Positions 26,379-34,305 of a stretch of 44,106 nt of DNA are shown here, one piece after another. The notes under the pieces were generated by a model. The model saw nothing but the letters and a program-made list of their open reading frames with translations, did not search any database and was not told the DNA's origin. Position numbers and translations under genes: made by a program. The stretch is taken from contig JAEUQF010000413.1 of NCBI GenBank assembly GCA_016789745.1, positions 1-44,106 of the forward strand, written 5' to 3'. How positions within the stretch are numbered: the first letter of the stretch is position 1; each line of letters opens with the position of its first letter. Source of the stretch: Bryobacterales bacterium. Its GTDB lineage: Bacteria; Acidobacteriota; Terriglobia; Bryobacterales; Bryobacteraceae.

Positions 26379-27620
26379 TTACTCCGCGTACTTCTTGAAT
26401 ATAAGACAGCCGTTGGTGCCCCCGAAGCCGAACGAATTGCTGAGCGCATTCTCGATCTTCATGGGACGGGCGGCGTTGGGAATATAGTCCAGGTCGCAGC
26501 CTTCGCCGGGTTCCTGGAGGTTGATGGTGGGTGGCGCGATCTGGTCGCGGATGGCCAGTACGGTGATGCCGGCCTCCAGACCGCCGGCGCCGCCCAGCAG
26601 GTGGCCCGTCATGCTCTTGGTGGAGCTGACGGCCAGCTTATAGGCATGCTCGCCGAAGGTGCGCTTGATGGCCACGGTTTCGATCCGGTCGCCGACATCG
26701 GTGGAGGTGCCATGGGCATTGATGTAGTCAATGTCGGACGGCTCCAGTTTGGCGTCGCGCAGGGCGTTGCGCATCACACGGAAGGCGCCTTCGCCGTCTT
26801 CCGAAGGCGAGGTCATGTGATAGGCATCGGCGCTCATGCCATAGCCGATGATCTCGGCCAGGATGGGCGCGCCGCGGCGTTTGGCGGCCTCCAACTCTTC
26901 CAGCACCACAATGCCCGACCCTTCTCCGACAACGAAGCCGTCGCGATCCTTGTCCCAGGGACGCGAGGCGCGTTCGGGCTCATCGTTGCGTGTTGAGAGC
27001 GCCCGCATAGCGGCGAATCCGCCCACGCCCATCGGCGTGACACAGGCTTCCGCTCCGCCGCAGATCATGACGTCGGCCTCACCGCGCTGGATAATGCGGA
27101 ACGAATCACCGATCGCGTGCGCGCTGGTGGTGCAAGCGGTGGCCGTGGCGGAGTTCGGCCCTTTGGCCCCGGTACGCATGGAGACGTGTCCGGAGGCCAG
27201 GTTGATGATGGTGGCCGGAATAAAGAACGGAGAAATGCGGCTGGGGCCGCGTTCGAGCAGCGTGCGGTGTTCGCGCTCGATGACTTCAAAGCCACCGATG
27301 CCGCTGCCGATATACACGCCCGTGGTTTCGGCGTTCTCCGGGGTTACCTGAAAGCCAGCGCCCTTGATGGCATGTTCGCTGGCAGCGATGGCGAACTGGA
27401 TAAAGCGCGCCATCTTCTTCACTTCTTTCCGATCGATCCAAACCAGCGGGTCAAAGTTTTTGACCTCACCGGCGATCTGGCAGGCAAACTGCGAAGCGTC
27501 GAACTGGGTAATTCTTCCGATGCCGCTTCGCGAGGCAAGGAGGGCGGACCAGTTCTCGTCGGTGCCGATACCGAGAGCGGAAACCAGTCCGACGCCCGTG
27601 ACAACAACTCTACGAGACAA
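26379..27620 (-). CDS. fabF: Beta-ketoacyl-ACP synthase II
   Basis: 413 residues, the usual length. It extends acyl-ACP with malonyl-ACP in fatty acid synthesis. The active-site cysteine is Cys163 in TATACTTSAHAIG, the two histidines are His303 (NAHGTSTDVGD) and His340 (KSMTGHLLGGAGG), and Lys335 is in place. These positions match the well-known E. coli FabF numbering. It starts MSRRVVVTGVGLVSALGIGT. The gene follows acpP by 43 nt on the same strand, a standard acpP-fabF arrangement. Confidence 0.97.
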   Translation of the reverse strand: MSRRVVVTGVGLVSALGIGTDENWSALLASRSGIGRITQFDASQFACQIAGEVKNFDPLVWIDRKEVKKMARFIQFAIAASEHAIKGAGFQVTPENAETTGVYIGSGIGGFEVIEREHRTLLERGPSRISPFFIPATIINLASGHVSMRTGAKGPNSATATACTTSAHAIGDSFRIIQRGEADVMICGGAEACVTPMGVGGFAAMRALSTRNDEPERASRPWDKDRDGFVVGEGSGIVVLEELEAAKRRGAPILAEIIGYGMSADAYHMTSPSEDGEGAFRVMRNALRDAKLEPSDIDYINAHGTSTDVGDRIETVAIKRTFGEHAYKLAVSSTKSMTGHLLGGAGGLEAGITVLAIRDQIAPPTINLQEPGEGCDLDYIPNAARPMKIENALSNSFGFGGTNGCLIFKKYAE

Positions 27621-27663
27621 TGCTGGCTCTTTCTGTGATGGGGAGGCCGGAGTCCGGTCCGGC

Positions 27664-27900
27664 TTACTTCTTGGTCTTGCCTTCGATGTAGTCGATGGCG
27701 TCCTTCACGGTGCTGATCTTTTCGGCGTCTTCGTCCGGGATGTCGATGTTGAAGGCTTCTTCGAAAGCCATCACCAGTTCGACAATGTCAAGCGAATCGG
27801 CGCCGAGGTCGTCGACGAACGAGGCGGTGCTATCAACCTGGGCCTCGTCAACACCCAACTGCTCGACGATGATTTGCTTCACCTTAGCTTCAATGGACAT
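27664..27900 (-). CDS. acpP: Acyl carrier protein
   Basis: 78 residues, acidic. It carries growing acyl chains on a phosphopantetheine arm attached to Ser36 in the motif LGADSLDIVELVMAFEEAF. The frame around it (FNIDIPDEDAEKISTVKDAI) is canonical. The ATG at 27900 has GGAGG just upstream. First gene of the presumed acpP-fabF-etfB-etfA transcript. Confidence 0.97.
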   Translation of the reverse strand: MSIEAKVKQIIVEQLGVDEAQVDSTASFVDDLGADSLDIVELVMAFEEAFNIDIPDEDAEKISTVKDAIDYIEGKTKK

Positions 27901-28208
27901 GCATCCTCCAAATGGGACTCAAACCTACCGATCATAGCGACACACCGCCGGACTCGCAAGGGGGTACCCGCGGACGGTACCGGCTACGGACGTACGGCGA
28001 TAGGGGCTGCGGTAGCAGTTAAATGGTACCGCGCTACCCGCACCACGTCGACCACCCCGACCAAAGTCCCGCTCACTAGTAAAAGGATGGTCAGAGTCCT
28101 CCTTAGTTTCATCTTTCTTTCGTTCCTCCTCCCTCTCATAGGCGCGGAAGGAGGGGTCGATCAGATCATGGGGCCGGTGACGAAATTCTGCCGGGCGCCG
28201 CCCCTTGG
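27901..28208. other. Gap between the second TonB receptor stop and acpP
   Basis: About 308 bp. It holds the acpP promoter near its left end and nothing else I can support. Three GGTACC sites occur within about 70 bp (near 27964-28030), which seems chance. No clear T-run terminator was seen for the receptor transcript. Confidence 0.4.
27931..27959 (-). promoter_or_regulatory. Sigma-70-like promoter of the acpP-fabF-etf genes
   Basis: Minus-strand TTGCGA (27954-27959) and TATGAT (27931-27936), spacer 17 nt, about 30 bp upstream of the acpP ATG. The -10 box is near consensus. Confidence 0.68.
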
Positions 28209-30629
28209 CTAAAAGCTATACGTCAGCGACACCCAAGCCCGCCGCGGCTCCTGCAGGTTGTTATACACACTCGCGTAGCTAGTCACGTTGTTCAACACAT
28301 ACGGCCGGTACGTCAGAAAGCTGGTGTTGAAGAAGTTGTACACGGTAGCATTCACCGTCACATGCCGCGACAACTGGTAGCCTCCACCGAAGTGCGCCAT
28401 CCCATAGCCCTTAAAGGGGCCGATCTGCTGGGTGGCGGCGATGGCGGCGGCTCCCGTCCCGCGGGTGCGGCTGCTGCGAGCCTCGGTGCGCGCCCAGAAG
28501 TTCAGCCGGCGCGTGGCCGTAAACCGTACTGTCGCGTTGTACATATGCTTCGGCGTGTTCACCAGCGGCTGGCCCATCAGCGAACCGCTCTGCTGCTCAC
28601 TGCGCGTGAAGGTGTAGTTCTGCTGCACACTCCAGCGCGTCCATATGCGGAAACGCATCGAAAGCTCCCCCCCGCGGGTGACGGCGCGGTCCACATTGAT
28701 GCTCTGCCCGAAAAGATCAACGTTCGGCCAGTTGCCGAAATCCGCGCAGCCGGAGCGGTTCGGCGACAGGCGGAAACTGCAGTTCTCTAGCCCCGGACCC
28801 GTCGCAATCTTGTCCTGGAACTGGTTGTTGAACAGCGTCACGTTCAGATTCACGCCGCGCATCACCAACGCCGCGCCGGCCTCGGTGCTCGTGCTGGTTT
28901 CGGGCTTCAGTCCCGGACTGCCGATCAGCGGGATGGTCCCCTGGCCGCCAAAACCCACAATGCCCGTCGCAAGCTGGTTCAACTGCGGCACTTTGAAACC
29001 GCGGCTGGCACCCGCCTTCAGGGTTAGGAACGGCTTCGGGGAGTAAACCACATACGCGCGCGGGCTGGTGTTGCTGCCAAACGTACTGTGGTGGTTATAC
29101 CGGAAACCGCCGGTGACGGCGACGTTCTGCCGGATACGCCACTCGTCTTCGGCAAACAGCGCCCCCTGCTGGAAGGTAAACGGAGCCGGCGCGACGCCAT
29201 CCACCATGTGCGCATCCCACCACTGGCCGCCCACCGAGACGATGTGTGTGTCGCGGAGCGTGGTCACCAGCTTGGAATCAAACAGGTTGTTGCTTGCTTC
29301 GAGCGCGCGCGGGTCGCCGGCCACCCGGCCCGGGGTGCCCGGCGGCACCGTGCGGCCCAGCGTATCCGTCGTATTGCGCGTCAGGCTGGTGTCCCACAGG
29401 CCGAAGCGGAAGCGCCCGGTATGCGACAGCGCGTATTGCCGGCGGCGGAACTGCATCTGCTCCGCATAGCCGCCCTGTACACCCACCGTGCCCAGTTGCC
29501 GCTGGCTGTTGTCGTAAATCTGCGTCATATTGTCGAAATCGCCGTAAAACTCGTGGTGGTCGTTGAGACTATAGGAGAGACGGCCGCCAACGTTGCGGAT
29601 GTCTCCGCGCGTGGGGCTCAGCCCGAAACTGGTGATAGGCACCTCCTGGCCGGCGACGGTCTCATACTTCAAGTCCGCGGCCTGGCGGCGAAACGCGCTG
29701 CCGCGGGCAATCAGGCCGAGCTTGTTGGCCAGGATCGGCCCGGATAGATAGAACGTCCCCTGTCCGGTATTGCCATACGACTGGTCTCCCTGAATCGTAC
29801 TGTCGGCGGTGAACGAGCCGTTCCACGTTTCCCCCACTTTGCGGGTGATGACGTTGACCACGCCGCCCATCGCATCCGAGCCATACAGCGTGGACATGGG
29901 CCCGCGCACCACTTCGATGCGATCAATCGCGCCCACTGGAGGCATAAAACTGGTCGCCGTTTCCCCAAAGCCGTTGGGAGTCACGCTGCCCGGGGGGTTC
30001 TGGCGGCGGCCGTCGATGAGCATGAGCGTGTAGTCGCTGGGCATGCCGCGCATGCTGATGGTAAGGCCGCCGGTTTTGCCGACATTCTGGCCGACATCGA
30101 CGCCTTCGACGTCTATCAGCGCCTGCGCGAGATCGGCCACGCGCTTCGTCTTCAGTGCCTGGCGATCCAGGATCGTCACGCTGGCCGGCGCCTCGCGCAC
30201 CAACTGCTCGAAGCCGCCGGCGGTGACGGTGACGCCCGAAGAGATCTCACTGAGCTCCAGGTACACATCCTGCGCAACGGCAGCGCCCGGAGCCAGCGTC
30301 ACCAGCAGCGATCCGGTGTGGAAGCTTTCCTTATCGACGCGGAGGCGGAAGGAGCCGGGAACGGACTCCAACTGAAACCGGCCCTCGGCATCGGTGGTGG
30401 CTTTCACGGACTTGCCGCCACATTCCAGCGTGATGGCGGCTTCCGGCACGGCGGCCTGGGAGGGGTCGAGAACGCGCCCGGTCAACTTCGCCGGGTTTCC
30501 CGCCACCGGCCCCGTGCAACGGGAGGACGCGGGAGGAGCAGCCGGCATCGCGGTCACAGCGGCTAACAGGCACAGCAGCAATGTGCCCGGCCTGCCAGAG
30601 GGAGCGACGGAATCAGGTTCGGAAGACAT
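28209..30629 (-). CDS. TonB-dependent receptor, siderophore/colicin-receptor-like
   Basis: 806 residues from ATG 30629; the frame is open to a TTG at 30656, but that codon lies inside the palindrome at the promoter, so the ATG is chosen. A signal peptide (GTLLLCLLAAVTAMPAAPPA) precedes a carboxypeptidase-regulatory-like domain (AKLTGRVLDPSQAAVPEAAI, DAEGRFQLESVPGSFRLRVD). The plug follows: VREAPASVTILDRQALKTKR, LAQALIDVEGVDVGQ, SMRGMPSDYTLMLIDGRRQN, DRIEVVRGPMSTLYGSDAMG, GGVVNVITRK. The barrel ends with an aromatic residue (WVSLTYSF), as outer-membrane strands do. This looks like a FepA/CirA-type receptor. A metal or metal-siderophore substrate is suggested by the family and by the operator, not proved. 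No TonB or ABC transporter gene is adjacent. Confidence 0.93.
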   Translation of the reverse strand: MSSEPDSVAPSGRPGTLLLCLLAAVTAMPAAPPASSRCTGPVAGNPAKLTGRVLDPSQAAVPEAAITLECGGKSVKATTDAEGRFQLESVPGSFRLRVDKESFHTGSLLVTLAPGAAVAQDVYLELSEISSGVTVTAGGFEQLVREAPASVTILDRQALKTKRVADLAQALIDVEGVDVGQNVGKTGGLTISMRGMPSDYTLMLIDGRRQNPPGSVTPNGFGETATSFMPPVGAIDRIEVVRGPMSTLYGSDAMGGVVNVITRKVGETWNGSFTADSTIQGDQSYGNTGQGTFYLSGPILANKLGLIARGSAFRRQAADLKYETVAGQEVPITSFGLSPTRGDIRNVGGRLSYSLNDHHEFYGDFDNMTQIYDNSQRQLGTVGVQGGYAEQMQFRRRQYALSHTGRFRFGLWDTSLTRNTTDTLGRTVPPGTPGRVAGDPRALEASNNLFDSKLVTTLRDTHIVSVGGQWWDAHMVDGVAPAPFTFQQGALFAEDEWRIRQNVAVTGGFRYNHHSTFGSNTSPRAYVVYSPKPFLTLKAGASRGFKVPQLNQLATGIVGFGGQGTIPLIGSPGLKPETSTSTEAGAALVMRGVNLNVTLFNNQFQDKIATGPGLENCSFRLSPNRSGCADFGNWPNVDLFGQSINVDRAVTRGGELSMRFRIWTRWSVQQNYTFTRSEQQSGSLMGQPLVNTPKHMYNATVRFTATRRLNFWARTEARSSRTRGTGAAAIAATQQIGPFKGYGMAHFGGGYQLSRHVTVNATVYNFFNTSFLTYRPYVLNNVTSYASVYNNLQEPRRAWVSLTYSF

Positions 30630-30650
30630 GACGAAAGGAGCCTTTCTCAA

Positions 30651-30667
30651 TTGCAAATGATTTGCAA
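30651..30667. promoter_or_regulatory. Perfect 17-bp palindrome at the TonB receptor promoter
   Basis: TTGCAAATGATTTGCAA is an exact inverted repeat about one central base, directly after the -10 box. Its 7-1-7 symmetry is that of operators for Fur-superfamily repressors (Fur, Zur, Mur, PerR), and the target gene is a TonB receptor. The regulator cannot be named from sequence alone. Confidence 0.6.
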
Positions 30668-30986
30668 ATTAAAATCTACCTCCACGCCGGGAGCATGTCA
30701 ACCTTTCAGTTCGCAATATTCGGCCAAACACTGACTTCCGCAAAGCACAATGGCGTTCTACCCTCCTCAGCAATTGCAACCGCCTTGCATGATAGGACAG
30801 GATGACAACGGCGTGTATGCCTGCCGCCGGGGCAGTCGCGGCGCGCCACGGCGGAGCATTCCGAGACCTCGCGCAAAGATTCGCCTGAACGCGCCGCCCC
30901 GCCGGTCCGCGGCGAAAGAAAATTTCGCGTGGAGTATAGCGGCAGCATCCTACCTGTTGTAAGATTAGGGTTTGCGGTTTTGATCG
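30657..30986. other. Gap between the TonB receptor and tRNA-Val
   Basis: 330 bp. The left part holds the receptor promoter and palindrome. The rest (30702-30986) holds no supported gene; a few short open frames exist but lack coding character. It should include the tRNA promoter, which I cannot place firmly. Confidence 0.4.
30673..30701 (-). promoter_or_regulatory. Strong sigma-70-like promoter of the second TonB receptor
   Basis: Minus-strand TTGACA (30696-30701) and TAGATT (30673-30678), spacer exactly 17 nt. The start of transcription would fall near 30666, inside the palindrome. Confidence 0.7.
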
Positions 30987-31063
30987 GGGCGCGTAGCTCA
31001 GCTGGTTAGAGCGCCTGCTTCACACGCAGGAGGTCCGGGGTTCGAGTCCCTGCGCGCCCACCA
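30987..31063 (+). tRNA. tRNA-Val, anticodon CAC
   Basis: Cloverleaf fits by eye. Acceptor GGGCGCG (30987-30993) pairs with CGCGCCC (31053-31059). The anticodon stem CCTGC/GCAGG holds loop TTCACAC with CAC, which reads the Val codon GTG. The T arm has the GTTCGAGTC type loop. The CCA end is encoded (31061-31063). Confidence 0.97.
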
Positions 31064-31453
31064 TCCCCTTCCCTCTGGTTTCCTTCCCTCACACCAAGAA
31101 CCGATGGTCCAAGCGGCAGCGAATCGGCGGACTAGTGGATCCGACGCCTCACCTTCGCGGCAGGACCGTGGTCGGCCAGCGGGCATACAATCCGTTGCAA
31201 GGTTGACGATCTTCGGCAATCAACTCTGACGAGGTGGCATTCGGGAGCATCAGCGGTCCGCCAACCGCGTGAAGAGCCTGAGCCAGCGACACCCGTGATC
31301 TTTAGCATCGGGCTCATTCACTCGCAGTCACCAGCAAATCCGATGGGCCGGACCTGCGCGCCCAGCAATAACAGCCGCCGCCAGGACTGACCCGCACATC
31401 GGTGCTTCACTACCGATGGCGAGCATGGGCTTGGAACCATGCTGGTTTGCCCG
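31064..31453. other. Gene-poor stretch after tRNA-Val
   Basis: About 390 bp. I see no supported gene. At 31353-31364 is CCTGCGCGCCCA, an exact 12-bp copy of the tRNA 3' end (31049-31060). It may be an integration scar or chance. Confidence 0.4.
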
Positions 31454-31705
31454 TTACCCGCAGAAGATCGTGCCATCCGGAAGCATGACGCACCCGCGGG
31501 CCGGTGGCTTTGGGGCGTGCGCGGGAGCGGTCATCGCGGTGTTCACCGCTGGCTTGGGGAAAGGCGTGGCCGATGCCATCTCGAATGTGACAACTTCCAT
31601 GCCGGCGATGCCGTGCCTGGCCAGTACGGCCGTCATATCGGCGAGCAGCGCCGGTAAAGCGGCGGTGCCTGTCTTCTCAAGCGCTTTCAGTTGCTTCTTA
31701 GTCAT
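31454..31705 (-). CDS. Small protein of unknown function
   Basis: 83 residues, not recognised. It opens with a charged helix (MTKKQLKALEKTGTAALPAL), has LADMTAVLARHGIAGMEVV, then a Pro/Ala-rich linker (TPFPKPAVNTAMTAPAHAPK) and a distinctive end, GCVMLPDGTIFCG, with two cysteines. AAGGAG lies before the ATG at 31705, at good spacing. The gene follows the 799-residue gene by 13 nt and is probably its cotranscribed partner. No signal peptide is visible. The leader-like front, linker and short Cys-bounded tail recall small peptide precursors, but no modification enzyme is nearby. Confidence 0.7.
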   Translation of the reverse strand: MTKKQLKALEKTGTAALPALLADMTAVLARHGIAGMEVVTFEMASATPFPKPAVNTAMTAPAHAPKPPARGCVMLPDGTIFCG

Positions 31706-31718
31706 GGCTTTCTCCTTG

Positions 31719-34118
31719 CTATTTAGCAGACACGGCTTGCTTCACTTCTATAGGCAGCGCGACAAGCGTTTTCTCGTCATCCATGGCGGCCAGCGCTCTG
31801 GCGCCTGCTGAGGAAGTGACGACGGGATTCAAAAATACCATCAGCTTTGTCCCTCCCTTTGTCACCTGGAAGGGCAAAGACTCTCCAGCGAACATGACAC
31901 GCTTGACAGCATCGAAGCTCTCGCCCGTAAACTCCACGGTCCCGGCTGAACCAACGGCCACTTCAGGTGCCTTGCTGCCCGTGCCCAGCGCGGTGTCTGC
32001 TTTGGGCAGCGGGGGCACAGGAAGCAGGAATGGCGCCGTCTCGCTGTACACAACTGCAATCTGCTTCAGGTTGTCCAGATATTTGCCCGGCGTCGTTAGC
32101 CGGACGGCGGTTTCCCCCACCCAGTACACGCCAAAGCCAGCCGGGCAGACCCTTCCGCAATCGAAGGCGAAGGTGTGTTCACCCAAAACGGTCCGCAGCT
32201 GGCTCAGGAGTTCCTTTCTGATTCCAACCCCTTGGATCAGCCAAACGTCAGGGCCATCCTTGACGGTCGCCATCTTCGTGAGCTTGTCGAAGGAAAGCGG
32301 GCGGTACAGAGTCTCCGCGTGACGGTAGTTCGGCCCGGCAAACGGAATGGAGATGCTTATGACCTGTTCTTTCGCCAGGCTTTCCCGCGGCACTTCAACA
32401 TCGTAGGAGAGATAACAGCGCTTCTCTTTGGCGATGGTGGCAGGCGTGGCAGACGCCGGATTAGCAGGACCAGGAGCGGCTGACGGTGCAGCTAAGGCGG
32501 GGATTTCCCGGCAATAGTCATGGAGAGCCCGCCCACTCACCAGCCAACTCGACTTGCCCGCCGTAACGAGAAGGGTGTAATCCTCCCCCTCGCGTAGCCA
32601 CTTCGGCGGCTCACATTCGCTCCGAGGCTCTCGGGTTGCGCACTCCTCAATGGCAACCTTTACCGGCACCAGGTCCCGCGCTGCTTCCGGCCGTGCGAAA
32701 AGGCTAAGCCGTAATTGCTTCTTGTGATCCTTCTTCGGCTGTAAGCGGATCGGCGCCGGTAATCCGTACCGCCCGTACACCGCGGCGAAGCCACTCTCCA
32801 GATCGGCGTGCCTGACAATGACGGTGAGGGCTTCATTGGTCGGGATCGACATCACGGCATTGCTTTCGTCGATAGCGCTTTCCCCCACAACCAATCGCGT
32901 TCCGGGGAAGAAGTTCTTGCCTTCAAAGGTCACCACGGCGGCGCCCGCGTTGAGCGCACTTACGTTCGCACGCAGCACTTCCGGCTCCAGCGCCCTCCGC
33001 ACGCTCTTCTCCCCCGGTATCAGCAGTCGTTGGAACGCAGATACTTGCAGCCCCTTGGCCGGCTCGTCCACCGCCATCTTCTCGGTCAGCTTCCGCCATC
33101 CCGAGGTAACACGATAGGAAATCTCTTCGGCGCCCTCCGCATCCTCGGATTTGTCCAGAGCCAGCGTGACAAACACCTTGCGATTCCCTGGCTCGACGAA
33201 CTTCCTTCCCAGCACGGGGCGGAACGTCCATCCAAACGCCGTTGTGGGCACATTGTCATTCGTTGTTCCTGGGGGGTCCAGCCGCCCGATCGTATCCGCA
33301 TCCCGGTAGACGAAGAGCGCTTGGCTCCCCGCGCCCAGGGATGCGCCAAGACCGATCACGGATAGCGGCAACGCAAACCCGAAGTTGGCCGCCTTCTCCG
33401 ACACCGTAGCCACATTGAAAATCTTCTCCTGCGGCATAATCGAGACAATGGAGGGTGGCCGCTGGCCGTTGTGTGACACCTCTATGCGCACATAGGCCTC
33501 CCGCTCATTGGCCTCCTTGGGAGGCTGGATATCAATCGAAAAACCCAGAAGCACTTGCTTGCGCGTTCCAAGCTTTGCTTGAGGTGCCGATTCGCGTGTT
33601 CTAAGGGTCTCCGGGTTGTCCACATAAAGGCGATCGCTGATGGATCTGTTCAGGATCGTGCGCAACGAATAGAGACGGTAGGTGAGGCTAATCTGCTCCG
33701 CCAGCAGAGTCTCGGCATTCACTCCCGGCGTGGGAGAGGTGCCCGCTGACGCCAACTGCGGCAGATCCCGAGCCGGGACGGAGTAGGACGGCTGCTTGAC
33801 CGTCTGTTCGGCGGCCACCAGTTCTCCTGCCGAATTCGGCTTTGAGACGGTATCAACGCTCGGCAGCGCCGGGCCAGTGACGCCGACGGAGAACGCGAAA
33901 GACCTGCGGCGAGTGCCGGAAGACACCCCCAACTGCGCTTCGAGTTTTCCCTGATCGACCACTTGGACGCTCTGCAGTTGCCGTTCCAGTTCGTCCAGCA
34001 TGATGGCCAGGCTTCTCTCATCGTAGTATTTGGGCGGCTGAACATAAATACCATCGGCAGACTGCCAAGCAAAGAGGGGCACACCGGCTATGGCAAGCAG
34101 GCATCGGCAGAATCTCAT
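31719..34118 (-). CDS. Exported protein of unknown function with IPT/TIG-like segments
   Basis: 799 residues from ATG 34118; the frame is open to 34229 but ATG 34118 opens into a signal peptide (MRFCRCLLAIAGVPLFAWQS). A helical early part (DERSLAIMLDELERQLQSVQ) is followed by beta-rich stretches: LGFSIDIQPPKEANEREAYV, SIVSIMPQEKIFNVATVSEK and a Gly-rich hydrophobic run (FGFALPLSVIGLGASLGAGS). Then come IPT/TIG-like regions (AAVVTFEGKNFFPGTRLVVG and GTVEFTGESFDAVKRVMFAG). It has scattered cysteine pairs (CATREPRSEC, CGRVC). No known enzyme motif is seen. It is followed 13 nt later by the small 83-residue gene and is divergent from the propeller-like gene at 34306. Confidence 0.82.
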   Translation of the reverse strand: MRFCRCLLAIAGVPLFAWQSADGIYVQPPKYYDERSLAIMLDELERQLQSVQVVDQGKLEAQLGVSSGTRRRSFAFSVGVTGPALPSVDTVSKPNSAGELVAAEQTVKQPSYSVPARDLPQLASAGTSPTPGVNAETLLAEQISLTYRLYSLRTILNRSISDRLYVDNPETLRTRESAPQAKLGTRKQVLLGFSIDIQPPKEANEREAYVRIEVSHNGQRPPSIVSIMPQEKIFNVATVSEKAANFGFALPLSVIGLGASLGAGSQALFVYRDADTIGRLDPPGTTNDNVPTTAFGWTFRPVLGRKFVEPGNRKVFVTLALDKSEDAEGAEEISYRVTSGWRKLTEKMAVDEPAKGLQVSAFQRLLIPGEKSVRRALEPEVLRANVSALNAGAAVVTFEGKNFFPGTRLVVGESAIDESNAVMSIPTNEALTVIVRHADLESGFAAVYGRYGLPAPIRLQPKKDHKKQLRLSLFARPEAARDLVPVKVAIEECATREPRSECEPPKWLREGEDYTLLVTAGKSSWLVSGRALHDYCREIPALAAPSAAPGPANPASATPATIAKEKRCYLSYDVEVPRESLAKEQVISISIPFAGPNYRHAETLYRPLSFDKLTKMATVKDGPDVWLIQGVGIRKELLSQLRTVLGEHTFAFDCGRVCPAGFGVYWVGETAVRLTTPGKYLDNLKQIAVVYSETAPFLLPVPPLPKADTALGTGSKAPEVAVGSAGTVEFTGESFDAVKRVMFAGESLPFQVTKGGTKLMVFLNPVVTSSAGARALAAMDDEKTLVALPIEVKQAVSAK

Positions 34119-34305
34119 GAAGTTGGTCACAACAACCGTATAAGCGCGGACCGATGAACAACAGGGACACCACGAGTACGCAACTCCGCCACAAGCCGCA
34201 CTCACCGCGGCGCAGACTTCGGCGAACACCGGTTCGTCGCGTCACATATCTTCCGTTTGCGTGAGGGTGCTTGCCGCCTTCTGTCGCATAGAGGGCGAGG
34301 ACGAA

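Noticed and set aside
27964..28030. Three GGTACC sites in a short stretch
   Set aside because: GC-rich six-mers with no spacing pattern and no link to any feature.
30998..31219. A 73-codon minus-strand frame across the tRNA, ending like WARRDSNPGPPACEAGA
   Set aside because: This is the well-known false protein made by reading a tRNA backwards.
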